In this document: piece by piece, positions 1 to 9,364 of the stretch
How the letters are laid out: every line of letters starts with the position of its first letter
Position numbering within the stretch: position 1 is the first letter of the stretch
Source: Prorocentrum cordatum
Taxonomy: Eukaryota; Sar; Dinophyceae; Prorocentrales; Prorocentraceae
Direction of reading: 5' to 3'
NCBI GenBank assembly: GCA_963575745.1
Contig: CAUYUJ010019091.1
Location: forward strand, 123,737-187,736
Length of the DNA stretch: 64,000 nucleotides
Position numbers and translations under genes: made by a program
Notes under the pieces: generated by a model
The model's input: the letters and a program-made list of their open reading frames with translations, nothing else
The model's database searches: none
What the model was told of the DNA's origin: nothing

Positions 1-331
1 AGAAAACACACGGACGCCTAAACGCAAGTATTGAAATACGGTCTGTTGAAAAACTGGCTTTGATATTATGACGTTGTTGCCCTCTGATCACAACGCCAGC
101 CTGCTTGCAAGTAGAGAGATAAGATTCCCATCCCAACTTTCTAAAACTGATCGAATTATGTGAGAGGTTCTGGCACTCCTGCAGACACACGATATTTACC
201 CCCAGTGTCGACAGCAGGCGCATGCAACTAAATCCCCTGTCCTGACTCTTGCCGATCTTGTTCACATTCAAAGTCCCAAGCTGCATGAGTAGGGAGTCAG
301 GCAACCCACTCTTAGGACCCGTTGAGCCCCG
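1..331 (-). CDS. LINE-A ORF2, N-terminal fragment of EEP endonuclease
   Basis: Only the first 110 or so codons are present before the window edge. The translation matches the N-terminus of LINE-B ORF2, with the opening strand LGTLNVNK and the catalytic glutamate motif LQECQ that characterise exonuclease-endonuclease-phosphatase domains. The frame is open directly from the ORF1 stop codon at 332-334, and an ATG lies near 286. The rest of the endonuclease, the reverse transcriptase and RNase H would be to the left of the window. Confidence 0.8.
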
Positions 332-1729
332 TCAACGACTTGAATTGAGAGCGGCCGTGAAATCATCATACGTGCATGTGATATTTGTGTTGTGTTTAAT
401 CGTGCCATCCCATATGTCACGATGTACTTCCCAGTTGCCCGTCGCCACCTTGAATACAGCAACCTCAACCGGTCTGCGGCTCGCATCGGTAGGCTTCGTC
501 CAGATCGTACTCGTACCATTGCCCGACCCCGTCTCGGCCTTGATATCCATCGCTGGGTTATTGCCTATCTTCTCACGCCATGTGCCGTAGAATCTCCCGC
601 ATGCCGAGATGTGATCCTTCTTCCATGGAGGTGCTTCCAAGCGGACTCTGACTGTTGCTGGGGTGGCTGTCATATTTGCGAACATGCTGGCACGTGTGGG
701 TGGGCTACGTGCCGTCTGCTGTGGCGTGCGGGTGTTGTCAGGCGTGAAGGCATCTTCGAGAAGTTGCTTGATCTCCCAGAAAACTGAATCTTCTGTGCCC
801 GCAGTGAACTTCATCTTCACCGAGCTCAGCATCATGCGGCTGCCGTTCAAGCGTAGGGTTCCCATCGCATCGAATCGACTATCGATCTCGTTGGGAAGTA
901 TTGACCTGATATTAGTAATGAGCTGAGCAGCATCCGAATCCCTCATCATCGACTGTGAACGCTGAAGTGTTGACCCATTCCATTGTGTCCATCCAGTGAG
1001 CTCGACAAAGCTACGATGCCAAGAGAGCCTCTGTCCTCCCCCACCTCCCAGAGGATTGGCACCAGGGCCGGTACCGAAACCTCCAGAGGTGGATGCGCTG
1101 GCAGTGCTTGGTGGATTCGAACGGAGATCCCTCATCTGACGCTCTAGGTCACTCATGCGTTTGTCCTGCACCTCCTGATGGGTAGAAATGCGTGCGATAT
1201 CAGCTTTCATCATTCCCTGCTCGGCTGCTGCTACCGCCTGACCTGCCATGATTTCTTTGTGAAAGTTTTGCATCCATCCAGGCGCCTCGCTCGCTGTGGA
1301 CAAGCTGGCCGCCGCCTCAAGAGACTGGCGTGCCTGAGCAAGTGCATCCTGATATGCTCGTCCCTCCCCATCACGTCCCTCTGCCCCGCAATGACGAACC
1401 TGCCTCTGAAAATCCTCTCCTGCCCCCATGGCTGCATCCCTTCCTCCAGGCATGTTGGCAGCAATATTGGCCATATCTTCAGAGTCTGGGAACCCCCACC
1501 TTTGAAGAAAAGCACGATCTTGTAACACTTCACTTGCACGTTTGAAGCTGTGGCGTGAAGTCCCGAAATATTGATCCAAATCAACAGAAGGTATGTCCAA
1601 GGAAGGACCCTGTCTACGGCACCACTGTGATGTTGTCTCTCCCCAATGTTCGAGACCACACTGCCGACGAAAGACAACTTGTGAATCCCAGGAGTCTTCC
1701 GTCCTGAGTCTTCCAGATCGTACTCTCAC
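332..1729 (-). CDS. LINE-A ORF1, putative nucleic-acid-binding protein
   Basis: About 465 codons, almost identical to LINE-B ORF1 but lacking two residues (Lys-Ala) in the alanine-rich stretch around residue 140. It contains a predicted coiled coil around residues 178-205, a Gly/Ser-rich linker, then a conserved C-terminal block beginning SFVELTGW and including EAPPWKK. No CCHC knuckle is visible. By position it should be the RNA-binding chaperone of the element; that role is inferred. The open frame begins with GTG after an upstream stop and no early ATG is present, so the true start is unclear. Confidence 0.75.
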   Translation of the reverse strand: MRVRSGRLRTEDSWDSQVVFRRQCGLEHWGETTSQWCRRQGPSLDIPSVDLDQYFGTSRHSFKRASEVLQDRAFLQRWGFPDSEDMANIAANMPGGRDAAMGAGEDFQRQVRHCGAEGRDGEGRAYQDALAQARQSLEAAASLSTASEAPGWMQNFHKEIMAGQAVAAAEQGMMKADIARISTHQEVQDKRMSDLERQMRDLRSNPPSTASASTSGGFGTGPGANPLGGGGGQRLSWHRSFVELTGWTQWNGSTLQRSQSMMRDSDAAQLITNIRSILPNEIDSRFDAMGTLRLNGSRMMLSSVKMKFTAGTEDSVFWEIKQLLEDAFTPDNTRTPQQTARSPPTRASMFANMTATPATVRVRLEAPPWKKDHISACGRFYGTWREKIGNNPAMDIKAETGSGNGTSTIWTKPTDASRRPVEVAVFKVATGNWEVHRDIWDGTIKHNTNITCTYDDFTAALNSSR

Positions 1730-1893
1730 GATAACAATGAATCAATTATGCAAAGATATACGGTACTCAGGCAAAAACGACTCTGAGGCACCGTGTACAG
1801 TAAGTGGAACAAAGAACGCCTTACTGCACAATGCAGCTCGAGACGAGGGGGACCCCAGCGGTGAGACCAAGCCAAGCGGGAGGTAAGCTCCGC

Positions 1894-3589
1894 TCAACCT
1901 GGTCACCGCCGGGAACCTCGTAGAACTCCTAACACGCGTAAGAGTGCTCAGTATCAAAAGAGAGGGCTTCGGGAAGCATTTCTCGGAAAAGAGAAAACAT
2001 GATTTTTTTCATGTCGACACAGAATTGGTTTCGCGAAGTGTTTTGATTGTAAAAGTGCATGTAGAGAGCTCATATTAAGACGCTGAGGCCCTCATAATCG
2101 TCTACAGGTGCGAAAAATCTGCTTTCTCAAAATAAATGGTTAAATATCTTGCAAAAAATCGCAAAACGACCCAAAAAATGACACATTGTCCGCCTCAGCC
2201 GGGTGGGCCAACTAGCTCCACCCCGCGCCGGAATTCCTCTAGCTCATCGATGCCGAAGAGCTCTACGAGGTATTAAAACGCAGGAGCCATCATAGTCGTT
2301 TACAGGTGCGAAAAATATGGTTTCTAAAAATGAATTGTGAAATATCTTTCAAATCTGAGCAAAACCACCCAAAAGTTATCACTTTGTCCTTTCTGGCCGG
2401 GTCGGCCAACTAGCTCCACCCCGCGCCGGAATTCCTCTAGCTCATCGATGACGAAGAGCTCTACGGGGTATCTTAAACCCTTTAGCTCTCAGCGAGCCCT
2501 CCGAGAATTTTCCTTGCCCACTAGCTCTCCAGTGCGCCGGAATTTCTCTTAAGTTTCCAGGAACTGGGAGCCGGCGGTAAACCGTCAACCAGGTTACCGC
2601 CGGGACCCTCGTAGAGCTCTGACTAGACCAAGTCGGTTCTGAGATAACAGCAAAAAAACGCTTCTCAAAATACCAGCATGAAAAATAATGACATATTGTT
2701 CTCGGCCGTGCAGAATGTTGGTTCCCCCAAGTCTTTTGATCGAAATAATGCAGCTAGGGCCCTAAGGATTGCACCATCGAAAGCGCCACGATTCACTGCA
2801 TAGAATAAAAATTCAAATTTGCAAAACGAATTTCAAAATCTCTCGTCATCTTCGAAAAACCGACCCCAGGTCATCACATTGTCCGTCCGGGCCGGGTTGG
2901 CCAACTAGCTGCACCCCGCGCCGGAATTCCTCTAGCTCATCAATGCCGAAGAGCTCTACGAGGTACTAGCTAAGGGAAGCTCTACGAGTTAATTCGCCGA
3001 AAACTCAGAACCAGCGGTAAACCGTAAACCAGGTTACCGCCGGGACCCTCGTAGAGCTCCAGCTTGGTTCCGAGATAATAGCAGAAAAAAGCTTCTGGAT
3101 ACTAGCTTAAACATAAAGACATATTTTCTTTGGTCGTACACAATGGTGGTTCCCCCTAGTCTTTTAATCGGAATAATGCAGCTAGGGCCCTGAGAATTGC
3201 ACCATCGAAAGCGCCAGGATTCACTGCATAGAATGAAAATTCAAATTTGCAAAACGAATTTCAAAATCTCTCGCCATCTTCGAAAAACCGACCCCAGGTC
3301 ATCACACTGTCCGTCCGGGCCGGATTGACCAACTAGCTGCACCCCGCGCCGAAATTCCTCTAGCTCATCGATGCCGAAGAGCTCTACGAGGTACTAGCTC
3401 TCTAGCGCCCCGGAATTACTCTTAAGCTTCCATCAATAACTTGCTAAGAGAAGCTCTACGAGTTACTAGCTCCACTCCGCGCCGGAATTCCTCGGCCAAC
3501 TAGCTCCACCCTGCGCCCAAATTCCTCTTAGCTCGTCTTGCCGAAGAGCTCTACGAGGTACTGGCGCCGGCGGTGAACCGTCAACCTGG
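1894..3589. repeat. Array of short TIR modules (L family) with hairpins
   Basis: Non-coding. It holds consecutive and partial modules of about 300-400 bp that start CCTCGTAGAGCTC and end GAGCTCTACGAGG, so each has short terminal inverted repeats. A conserved internal core reads roughly GTGCGAAAAATCTGCTTTCT followed by a segment ending in GGGCCAACTAGCTCCACCCCGCGCCGG. Intact hairpins lie at 2571-2603 and 3011-3043 (GGTAA paired with TTACC). The left half of the hairpin occupied by LINE-B is at 3565-3589. Two sub-blocks (2640-2970 and 3065-3400) are close copies of each other. No ORF here looks coding. Confidence 0.75.
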
Positions 3590-3622
3590 TTTTTGGGTTT
3601 TCGGACCGATGCTCCAGCTGGG

Positions 3623-6600
3623 TCAACTGGCGGCCAGAATCTGCTGCGCCAAATGCACAACAGCGCTAGTAAGCGCCTCAGCAGCACTAAGTTCGGCGTC
3701 GGTTATCGTAGCACCCTCCAGGCACCACGCGGCTTCGCACACATCCCTCCAAACGAGAGGCATATTAGAGGACACGGAATAGGGGGAGGAGGAGGGGAGA
3801 GGAGAACACGAGACACACTTATTACAATCATATCTGTGATTGATGAAACCCACTTGAAGCCAAAAGCCGCACCCCGCCCCTTTGCTGCAAACTCCCCCAT
3901 CGTATCCACCACGACAGGCGATAGGTTGTAGAAAGTCCTCAAAGCTAAACATGTACTCATATTGGTTGTAGAAGCAGTGGCCCTCGCGGGCCAAATGTGT
4001 AAGTTCATCAGCTCGTGTGTTATCTTCCCTGAATTCATGCCTATATAAGTCTTTCCCCAATCCAGAACTTCGAATGCCCAGATCCCCCGCAGCTCGATCT
4101 AGAACGTTAATACATCGGTCCACACGTCTCTGGTATTGTTTGTTGTCGCATCGCCATCGTCCCGTCAACCAGTTATTCACAAGTAAACTATCCCCTTTGA
4201 TTTCTACCCCGAATCCTGGACTTACAATGTCCCACACCGTCTGCCTCTCGTAGATAATCGCCAACCTCTTAGCAAGTTTTTGTGTATCTTTCTCACTCGG
4301 TATACGCTCAGTATCCCCCACCATCTCGGGAGGTGTATAGTACGCCGCTGTGCCCTTCCAGTTCTGAACAAAATACAGGAATACCTTTGGTTTATCGTAC
4401 ATGCACAAAAGATTCTGCCACATCTCCAGGAAAGAACGATAGCTCGTCTCGACACTCGACCACCAGGAGCTGCCATATGTAAGAATGTATGGATACTGCC
4501 AGCTACGCTGGCCCACTCTCTCTGGACCAGCTCTCAACCTCTTGATCGTGGATGCCTGAGTACGGTTCCCGTGTAGTCGGCAACATTCTGCCATAATGTC
4601 CCTGCGCGTTGTCCACTCAACATTGTACATGAGCAATCCCCTTCTGCTGTCCACGAAAGCTCTGTTATCAGGACTGCAGTGATCAATATCATGACCTGGC
4701 AGGGAGAGTGCGGGCAGTAGAGCCGCCGACCCACTCCCTGAATCAATACTCTCAGAAGCCAAAGAATCACCGCCAAACCCTTGTCGTAGTCCCTGCAGTC
4801 GTCGTCTTTTCAAGGTCTGCCTGTTGAAGCTGGCGTCCTGGGTCGCAATGTGCCTGGCGAGCTCCTGTGAAACATCCTCCAGCCTATCACTCAATGCAAT
4901 ACTCTCAGCAACAACTTGTGAGATGGCTCCCGCGAAAGATTGCGAGGGTGTATCAGCAAAGCGTACTCTCTTCTGGGAAGGCTCAGGATCAGCACCAAAC
5001 GTGGCGACGTGTGCCTGGGGTGTTCCCTCGCATTCGGGGCTTCCCCAGGACTTGCGTCCTGACGCCTCCTGCAAAATTTGGCGACGTTGCCTGAGGTGTT
5101 CCCACGCACTCGGGGCTTCCTCAGGACTTGCGCTCTGACGCCGTTGAACATGTCGACGGTGACAATCTGACAAGATATACTCCTTGATACTTCTCATCAT
5201 CGTCCAGCTCTTCCAAGCAATCATCTGTACAGCTGATGGGAAATTGGCCTCAGCGAAATGCTGTCGCACCTTGTGGAGCATCTCAGGGCGCCAGACACCC
5301 CATGTTAGCGAAGACGGCTTGCGGCGGCACCACATACGCAGCAGACACATGCCCTCAAAAGCATGTATGGTTCGCACCGCCTCAGCATCAAGCGCGAACA
5401 TCTCTCCCGCATATAGCAGACGCGATTGGACCTGAGCTTGATAACGACGATATTTGTGTTTCAGCGGTACCGATCGGCACCCAAAATATGATATCTGAGC
5501 GAAAAAGGATCCTCTGGCGCATTTAAGTCGATGTGCTAGGTCCTCGTGTCCCTCGAGAAAGCTTTTGCAGACAACGCAGCCCAGAATGGAAAGCGACTCC
5601 ACCGGTGTGAAGGCAACTCGTTGGTCTCCGACTTGGGCCAGAATCGGCGTAGGGTCCTGGGTCCCGCATACGAGTATCTGCAAGGATGATGACTTCCAAC
5701 TCATTCCCCAGTCTGCTAAAGCAATGGTGAAAACATCAACGATCTTCTGGATTTCCTTAGCATTCCTCCCCACAAGGTACAGATTATCAGCCCAAAGCGC
5801 ATGGTTGTACGTGTGGTAGGTAGCGGGGTTGTGGGGGTCGGAGATCTCGTACCCTATGTTCTGAGCGTCCAGAGAGGCAACTACAGAGGCCCACATGGCG
5901 ATAACCACGATGTTGAAAGCTAGCGGGCTCTCAGTCCCGCCCGTCCTCAAGCTCTTATCCCAAGAAACCCCATCCAGTTGGATCCCTTCGAAGACGATGG
6001 TGCAATTTGTAATAGCGAGCGGCTCAATAAGTGCATATTGTAAGCGTGCTGGGATCTCAAGTTTATCCATTGCGCGTGCAAGCATACTGAGCGTGACATT
6101 GTCGAATGCTCGTGCAATATCTGCCGATGCAATATGTGCGCTCTGATCTTTGCCCCATATAGAAGCGTGCTGTGCAATACCTTTAAGTGCGGCCGCGATC
6201 TCCCATGTGTGCCGTCCCCCTGCAAAGCCGTAGATTCCCAACTTACTTTTCCACAAAGCCAGCCTGTCCTCAATAAGAATAGTGACTGCCGTGAGGTACC
6301 ACTTGCCTAGAGTGTTGGAAATTATCAAGTTCCTGGTGTCATCCAGGGACTCCATGTTGGACATCTTCGGCATGAGATTCAGATACACGTCACACCATGA
6401 GCTGGGAGTGCGCCGACGACCTGAATATATCTCCTGAAACACAGCAGTGATCCTGCGCATCGAGCGCCATGGCAGAACTTTGAGTAACTCAATGCTAACA
6501 CCATCGGGTCCACAAGCTTTGCCGCTACGAAGGCGAGCGCGGGCTCGATATATGACGGAAGGCGTGAGTGTGGGGCCAACTGCTTGGCTGTCAAGTGCTG

Positions 6601-7933
6601 CGCGACGGAGACGTGTAACAAGTTGTGCATTACGCTCACGCTCAGCAGGACATGTCATGGTACGTACAGCATGTGCCTGCACCTCCTCCTCCCAGGCCTC
6701 CCTGTCCTCCGTGACAATACCATCCACCTTCAATTTACGAACTCTCGTCCTCTTCCCCCTCCTAGTCGGTGCTACTGAATATTCAGCTGTCTGTCGATTG
6801 TATTCGTCTTGCAATGGTCGGAGTTGCCGTCTAAGTTCACGCTGTGCTTGCCGATTGCCTTTATGTTCACGAACTTGCTTTTCAAGTAGGGCGTGCTGTG
6901 GGGTCCTCGCAGGGGGTGACCTCTGGTGTCCAGGAGCACTCAGCAGGGGCAGGGCGTGATCACGAATTGTTCTTGCCATCTCCTCTGGGCCTACTACAGG
7001 TACCTGGATATCCACCAAAGCTCGAAACATATCCTCCTCCCTGTGGCTCTCGAACTGCTTATGGGCACGATGATGCCTAGGTGCAGGACGGTAACGTGAT
7101 GTAGGCTTCGCTGCAACATTCATCTCAACACGAACGAGAGCATGGTCGCTGAATCGGCTGTCGTGAGCCTCATACAACATGTCCACTCTACCATCTACAA
7201 TCATGTCAGACCAACTGGTGGGCACCATGATGTAATCAAGCACACGGGGAGCCGTCTGCCTGCCTAAAGGTTCAAAAGTAGGCACCCTCCGAGTCCCTAG
7301 TGTATTTGTCGCGCAGAGCCGCATCCGCTGCATGAAGCCCTCCATCTCCTCCCTCATGTGATCTTCCCTCCACCTCCTCTGTTCATGATCCCCTTTCACA
7401 CCATACCCTCTATGCATAGCAATGGACAGAGCTTGGCCTGTGTGGATCCCGAACCTGGTCTCAAGTCCAGGCGTCAACTCCACTTGGCAGTCCCCCGCCA
7501 GCACAAGTCTGTAGTCAGACCCATTCTTCGAACAAAAGTGTGCAAACGTCTGCCTAATATAACTAAGCATATTCTTCTGAACATCAAGTGCATCATCACG
7601 ATCGCAGTGCGGGAAATACGCCGACACCAAGAAAACACACGGACGCCTAAACGCAAGTATTGAAATACGGTCTGTTGAAAAACTGGCTTTGATATTATGA
7701 CGTTGTTGCCCTCTGATCACAACGCCAGCCTGCTTGCAAGTAGAGAGATAAGACTCCCATCCCAACTTTCTAAAACTGATCGAATTATGTGAGAGGTTCT
7801 GGCACTCCTGCAGACACACGATATTTACCCCCAGTGTCGACAGCAGGCGCATGCAACTAAATCCCCTGTCCTGACTCTTGCCGATCTTATTCACATTCAA
7901 AGTCCCAAGCTGCATGAGTAGGGAGTCAGGCAA
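3623..7933 (-). CDS. LINE-B ORF2: EEP endonuclease, reverse transcriptase, permuted RNase H
   Basis: 1436 codons, uninterrupted. Residues 1-270 are an EEP endonuclease: N14, LQECQ (E43), AGDCQVE (D148), VLDY (D233) and SDH (262-264). The reverse transcriptase spans about 450-760: motif A ADIARAFD (D605), motif B RTGGTESP (663-670), and motif C WADN (714-717) where YADD is expected. A charged linker follows. The last 220 residues carry RNase H motifs in unusual order: KGDS (D1248), REDNTRADEL (D1309), then YDGG (D1345) and TDAELSAAEAL (E1414). In normal RNase HI the last two come first. The frame is open from the ORF1 stop; an ATG lies near residue 7. The protein should nick the hairpin target and prime reverse transcription there. 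Confidence 0.92.
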   Translation of the reverse strand: MPDSLLMQLGTLNVNKIGKSQDRGFSCMRLLSTLGVNIVCLQECQNLSHNSISFRKLGWESYLSTCKQAGVVIRGQQRHNIKASFSTDRISILAFRRPCVFLVSAYFPHCDRDDALDVQKNMLSYIRQTFAHFCSKNGSDYRLVLAGDCQVELTPGLETRFGIHTGQALSIAMHRGYGVKGDHEQRRWREDHMREEMEGFMQRMRLCATNTLGTRRVPTFEPLGRQTAPRVLDYIMVPTSWSDMIVDGRVDMLYEAHDSRFSDHALVRVEMNVAAKPTSRYRPAPRHHRAHKQFESHREEDMFRALVDIQVPVVGPEEMARTIRDHALPLLSAPGHQRSPPARTPQHALLEKQVREHKGNRQAQRELRRQLRPLQDEYNRQTAEYSVAPTRRGKRTRVRKLKVDGIVTEDREAWEEEVQAHAVRTMTCPAERERNAQLVTRLRRAALDSQAVGPTLTPSVIYRARARLRSGKACGPDGVSIELLKVLPWRSMRRITAVFQEIYSGRRRTPSSWCDVYLNLMPKMSNMESLDDTRNLIISNTLGKWYLTAVTILIEDRLALWKSKLGIYGFAGGRHTWEIAAALKGIAQHASIWGKDQSAHIASADIARAFDNVTLSMLARAMDKLEIPARLQYALIEPLAITNCTIVFEGIQLDGVSWDKSLRTGGTESPLAFNIVVIAMWASVVASLDAQNIGYEISDPHNPATYHTYNHALWADNLYLVGRNAKEIQKIVDVFTIALADWGMSWKSSSLQILVCGTQDPTPILAQVGDQRVAFTPVESLSILGCVVCKSFLEGHEDLAHRLKCARGSFFAQISYFGCRSVPLKHKYRRYQAQVQSRLLYAGEMFALDAEAVRTIHAFEGMCLLRMWCRRKPSSLTWGVWRPEMLHKVRQHFAEANFPSAVQMIAWKSWTMMRSIKEYILSDCHRRHVQRRQSASPEEAPSAWEHLRQRRQILQEASGRKSWGSPECEGTPQAHVATFGADPEPSQKRVRFADTPSQSFAGAISQVVAESIALSDRLEDVSQELARHIATQDASFNRQTLKRRRLQGLRQGFGGDSLASESIDSGSGSAALLPALSLPGHDIDHCSPDNRAFVDSRRGLLMYNVEWTTRRDIMAECCRLHGNRTQASTIKRLRAGPERVGQRSWQYPYILTYGSSWWSSVETSYRSFLEMWQNLLCMYDKPKVFLYFVQNWKGTAAYYTPPEMVGDTERIPSEKDTQKLAKRLAIIYERQTVWDIVSPGFGVEIKGDSLLVNNWLTGRWRCDNKQYQRRVDRCINVLDRAAGDLGIRSSGLGKDLYRHEFREDNTRADELTHLAREGHCFYNQYEYMFSFEDFLQPIACRGGYDGGVCSKGAGCGFWLQVGFINHRYDCNKCVSCSPLPSSSPYSVSSNMPLVWRDVCEAAWCLEGATITDAELSAAEALTSAVVHLAQQILAAS

Positions 7934-7960
7934 CCCACTCTTAGGACCCGTTGAGCCCCG

Positions 7961-7963
7961 TCA
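7961..7963 (-). other. In-frame TGA between ORF1 and ORF2 (candidate readthrough)
   Basis: ORF1 ends CGT TGA, and the next codon CGG starts a stretch in the same frame that runs nine codons into the annotated ORF2 start without another stop. The context UGA CGG matches one described class of leaky stop codons used for readthrough in some RNA viruses. LINE-A has the same arrangement at 332-334. Confidence 0.65.
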
Positions 7964-9364
7964 ACGACTTGAATTGAGAGCGGCCGTGAAATCATCATAC
8001 GTGCATGTGATATTTGTGTTGTGTTTAATCGTGCCATCCCATATGTCACGATGTACTTCCCAGTTGCCCGTCGTCACCTTGAATACAGCAACCTCAACCG
8101 GTCTGCGGCTCGCATCGGCAGGCTTCGTCCAGATCGTACCCGTACCATTGCCCGACCCCGTCTCGGCCTTGATATCCATCGCTGGGTTATTGCCTATCTT
8201 CTCACGCCATGTGCCGTAGAATCTCCCGCATGCCGAGATGTGATCCTTCTTCCATGGAGGTGCTTCCAAGCGAACTCTGACTGTTGCTGGGGTGGCTGTC
8301 ATATTCGCGAACATGCTGGCACGTGTGGGTGGGCTCCGTGCCGTCTGCTGTGGCGTGCGGGTGTTGTCAGGCGTGAAGGCATCTTCGAGAAGTTGCTTGA
8401 TCTCCCAGAAAACTGAATCTTCTGTGCCCGCAGTGAACTTCATCTTCACCGAGCTCAGCATCATGCGGCTGCCGTTCAAGCGTAGGGTTCCCATCGCATC
8501 GAATCGACTATCGATCTCGTTGGGAAGTATTGACCTGATGTTAGTAATGAGCTGAGCGGCATCCGAATCCCTCATCATCGACTGTGAACGCTGAAGTGTT
8601 GACCCATTCCATTGTGTCCATCCAGTGAGCTCGACAAAGCTACGATGCCAAGAGAGCCTCTGTCCTCCCCCTCCTCCCAAAGGATTGGCACCAGGGCCGG
8701 TACCGAAACCTCCAGAGGTGGATGCGCTGGCAGTGCTTGGTGGATTCGAACGGAGATCCTTCATCTGACGCTCTAGGTCACTCATGCGTTTGTCCTGCAC
8801 CTCCTGATGGGTAGAAATGCGTGCAATATCAGCTTTCATCATTCCCTGCTCGGCTGCTGCTACCGCCTGACCTGCCATGATTTCTTTGTGAAAGTTTTGC
8901 ATCCATCCAGGCGCCTCGCTCGCTGTGGACAAGCTGGCCGCCTTGGCTGCCTCAAGAGACTGGCGTGCCTGTGCAAGCGCATCCTGATATGCTCGTCCCT
9001 CTCCATCACGTCCCTCTGCCCCGCAATGACGAACCTGCCTCTGAAAATCCTCTCCTGCTCCCATGACTGCATCCCCTCCTCCAGGCATGTTGGCAGCAAT
9101 ATTGGCCATATCTTCAGAGTCTGGGAACCCCCACCTTTGAAGAAAAGCACGATCTTGTAACACTTCACTTGCACGTTTGAAACTGTGGCGTGAAGTCCCG
9201 AAATATTGATCCAAATCAACAGAAGGTATGTCCAAGGAAGGACCCTGTCTACGGCACCACTGTGATGTTGTCTCTCCCCAATGTTCGAGACCACACTGCC
9301 GACGAAAGACAACTTGTGAATCCCAGGAGTCTTCCGTCCTGAGTCGTCCAGATCGTACTCTCAC
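7961..9364 (-). CDS. LINE-B ORF1, putative nucleic-acid-binding protein
   Basis: 467 codons ending LNSSR and a TGA. The N-terminal part (1-90) has scattered Trp and Cys (WDSQ, WCRRQ) and a basic stretch. Alanine- and glutamine-rich helices with a likely coiled coil cover about 130-205, and a Ser/Gly-rich linker covers 207-235. Residues 240-467 form a block shared with LINE-E ORF1: FVELTGW, a helical segment, SRFD, a predicted strand MMLSSVKMKF, and RLEAPPWKK at 365-373. I do not recognise a named family. RNA binding is inferred from position. The first codon of the open frame is GTG; no ATG occurs before residue 86. Confidence 0.8.
   Translation of the reverse strand: MRVRSGRLRTEDSWDSQVVFRRQCGLEHWGETTSQWCRRQGPSLDIPSVDLDQYFGTSRHSFKRASEVLQDRAFLQRWGFPDSEDMANIAANMPGGGDAVMGAGEDFQRQVRHCGAEGRDGEGRAYQDALAQARQSLEAAKAASLSTASEAPGWMQNFHKEIMAGQAVAAAEQGMMKADIARISTHQEVQDKRMSDLERQMKDLRSNPPSTASASTSGGFGTGPGANPLGGGGGQRLSWHRSFVELTGWTQWNGSTLQRSQSMMRDSDAAQLITNIRSILPNEIDSRFDAMGTLRLNGSRMMLSSVKMKFTAGTEDSVFWEIKQLLEDAFTPDNTRTPQQTARSPPTRASMFANMTATPATVRVRLEAPPWKKDHISACGRFYGTWREKIGNNPAMDIKAETGSGNGTGTIWTKPADASRRPVEVAVFKVTTGNWEVHRDIWDGTIKHNTNITCTYDDFTAALNSSR

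Larger units (their letters stand above)
1..1893 (-). mobile_element. LINE-A, partial site-specific non-LTR retrotransposon
   Basis: This is the 5' third of an element transcribed leftwards; the rest lies beyond the window start. It is nearly identical to the 5' part of LINE-B (7630-9528), apart from scattered substitutions and a 6-bp difference inside ORF1. Its 5' end at 1893 abuts TCAACCTGG (1894-1902) followed by TCACCGCCGG, the right half of the array hairpin. That is the junction seen at LINE-B. The right-hand flank (1894 onward) differs from LINE-B's flank by many substitutions, so A and B are independent insertions and not a segmental duplication. Confidence 0.88.

Noticed and set aside
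3623-4100. Tandem or duplicated RNase H domain instead of a permuted one
   Set aside because: Each motif appears once per ORF2 in all four families, so two complete domains are not present.
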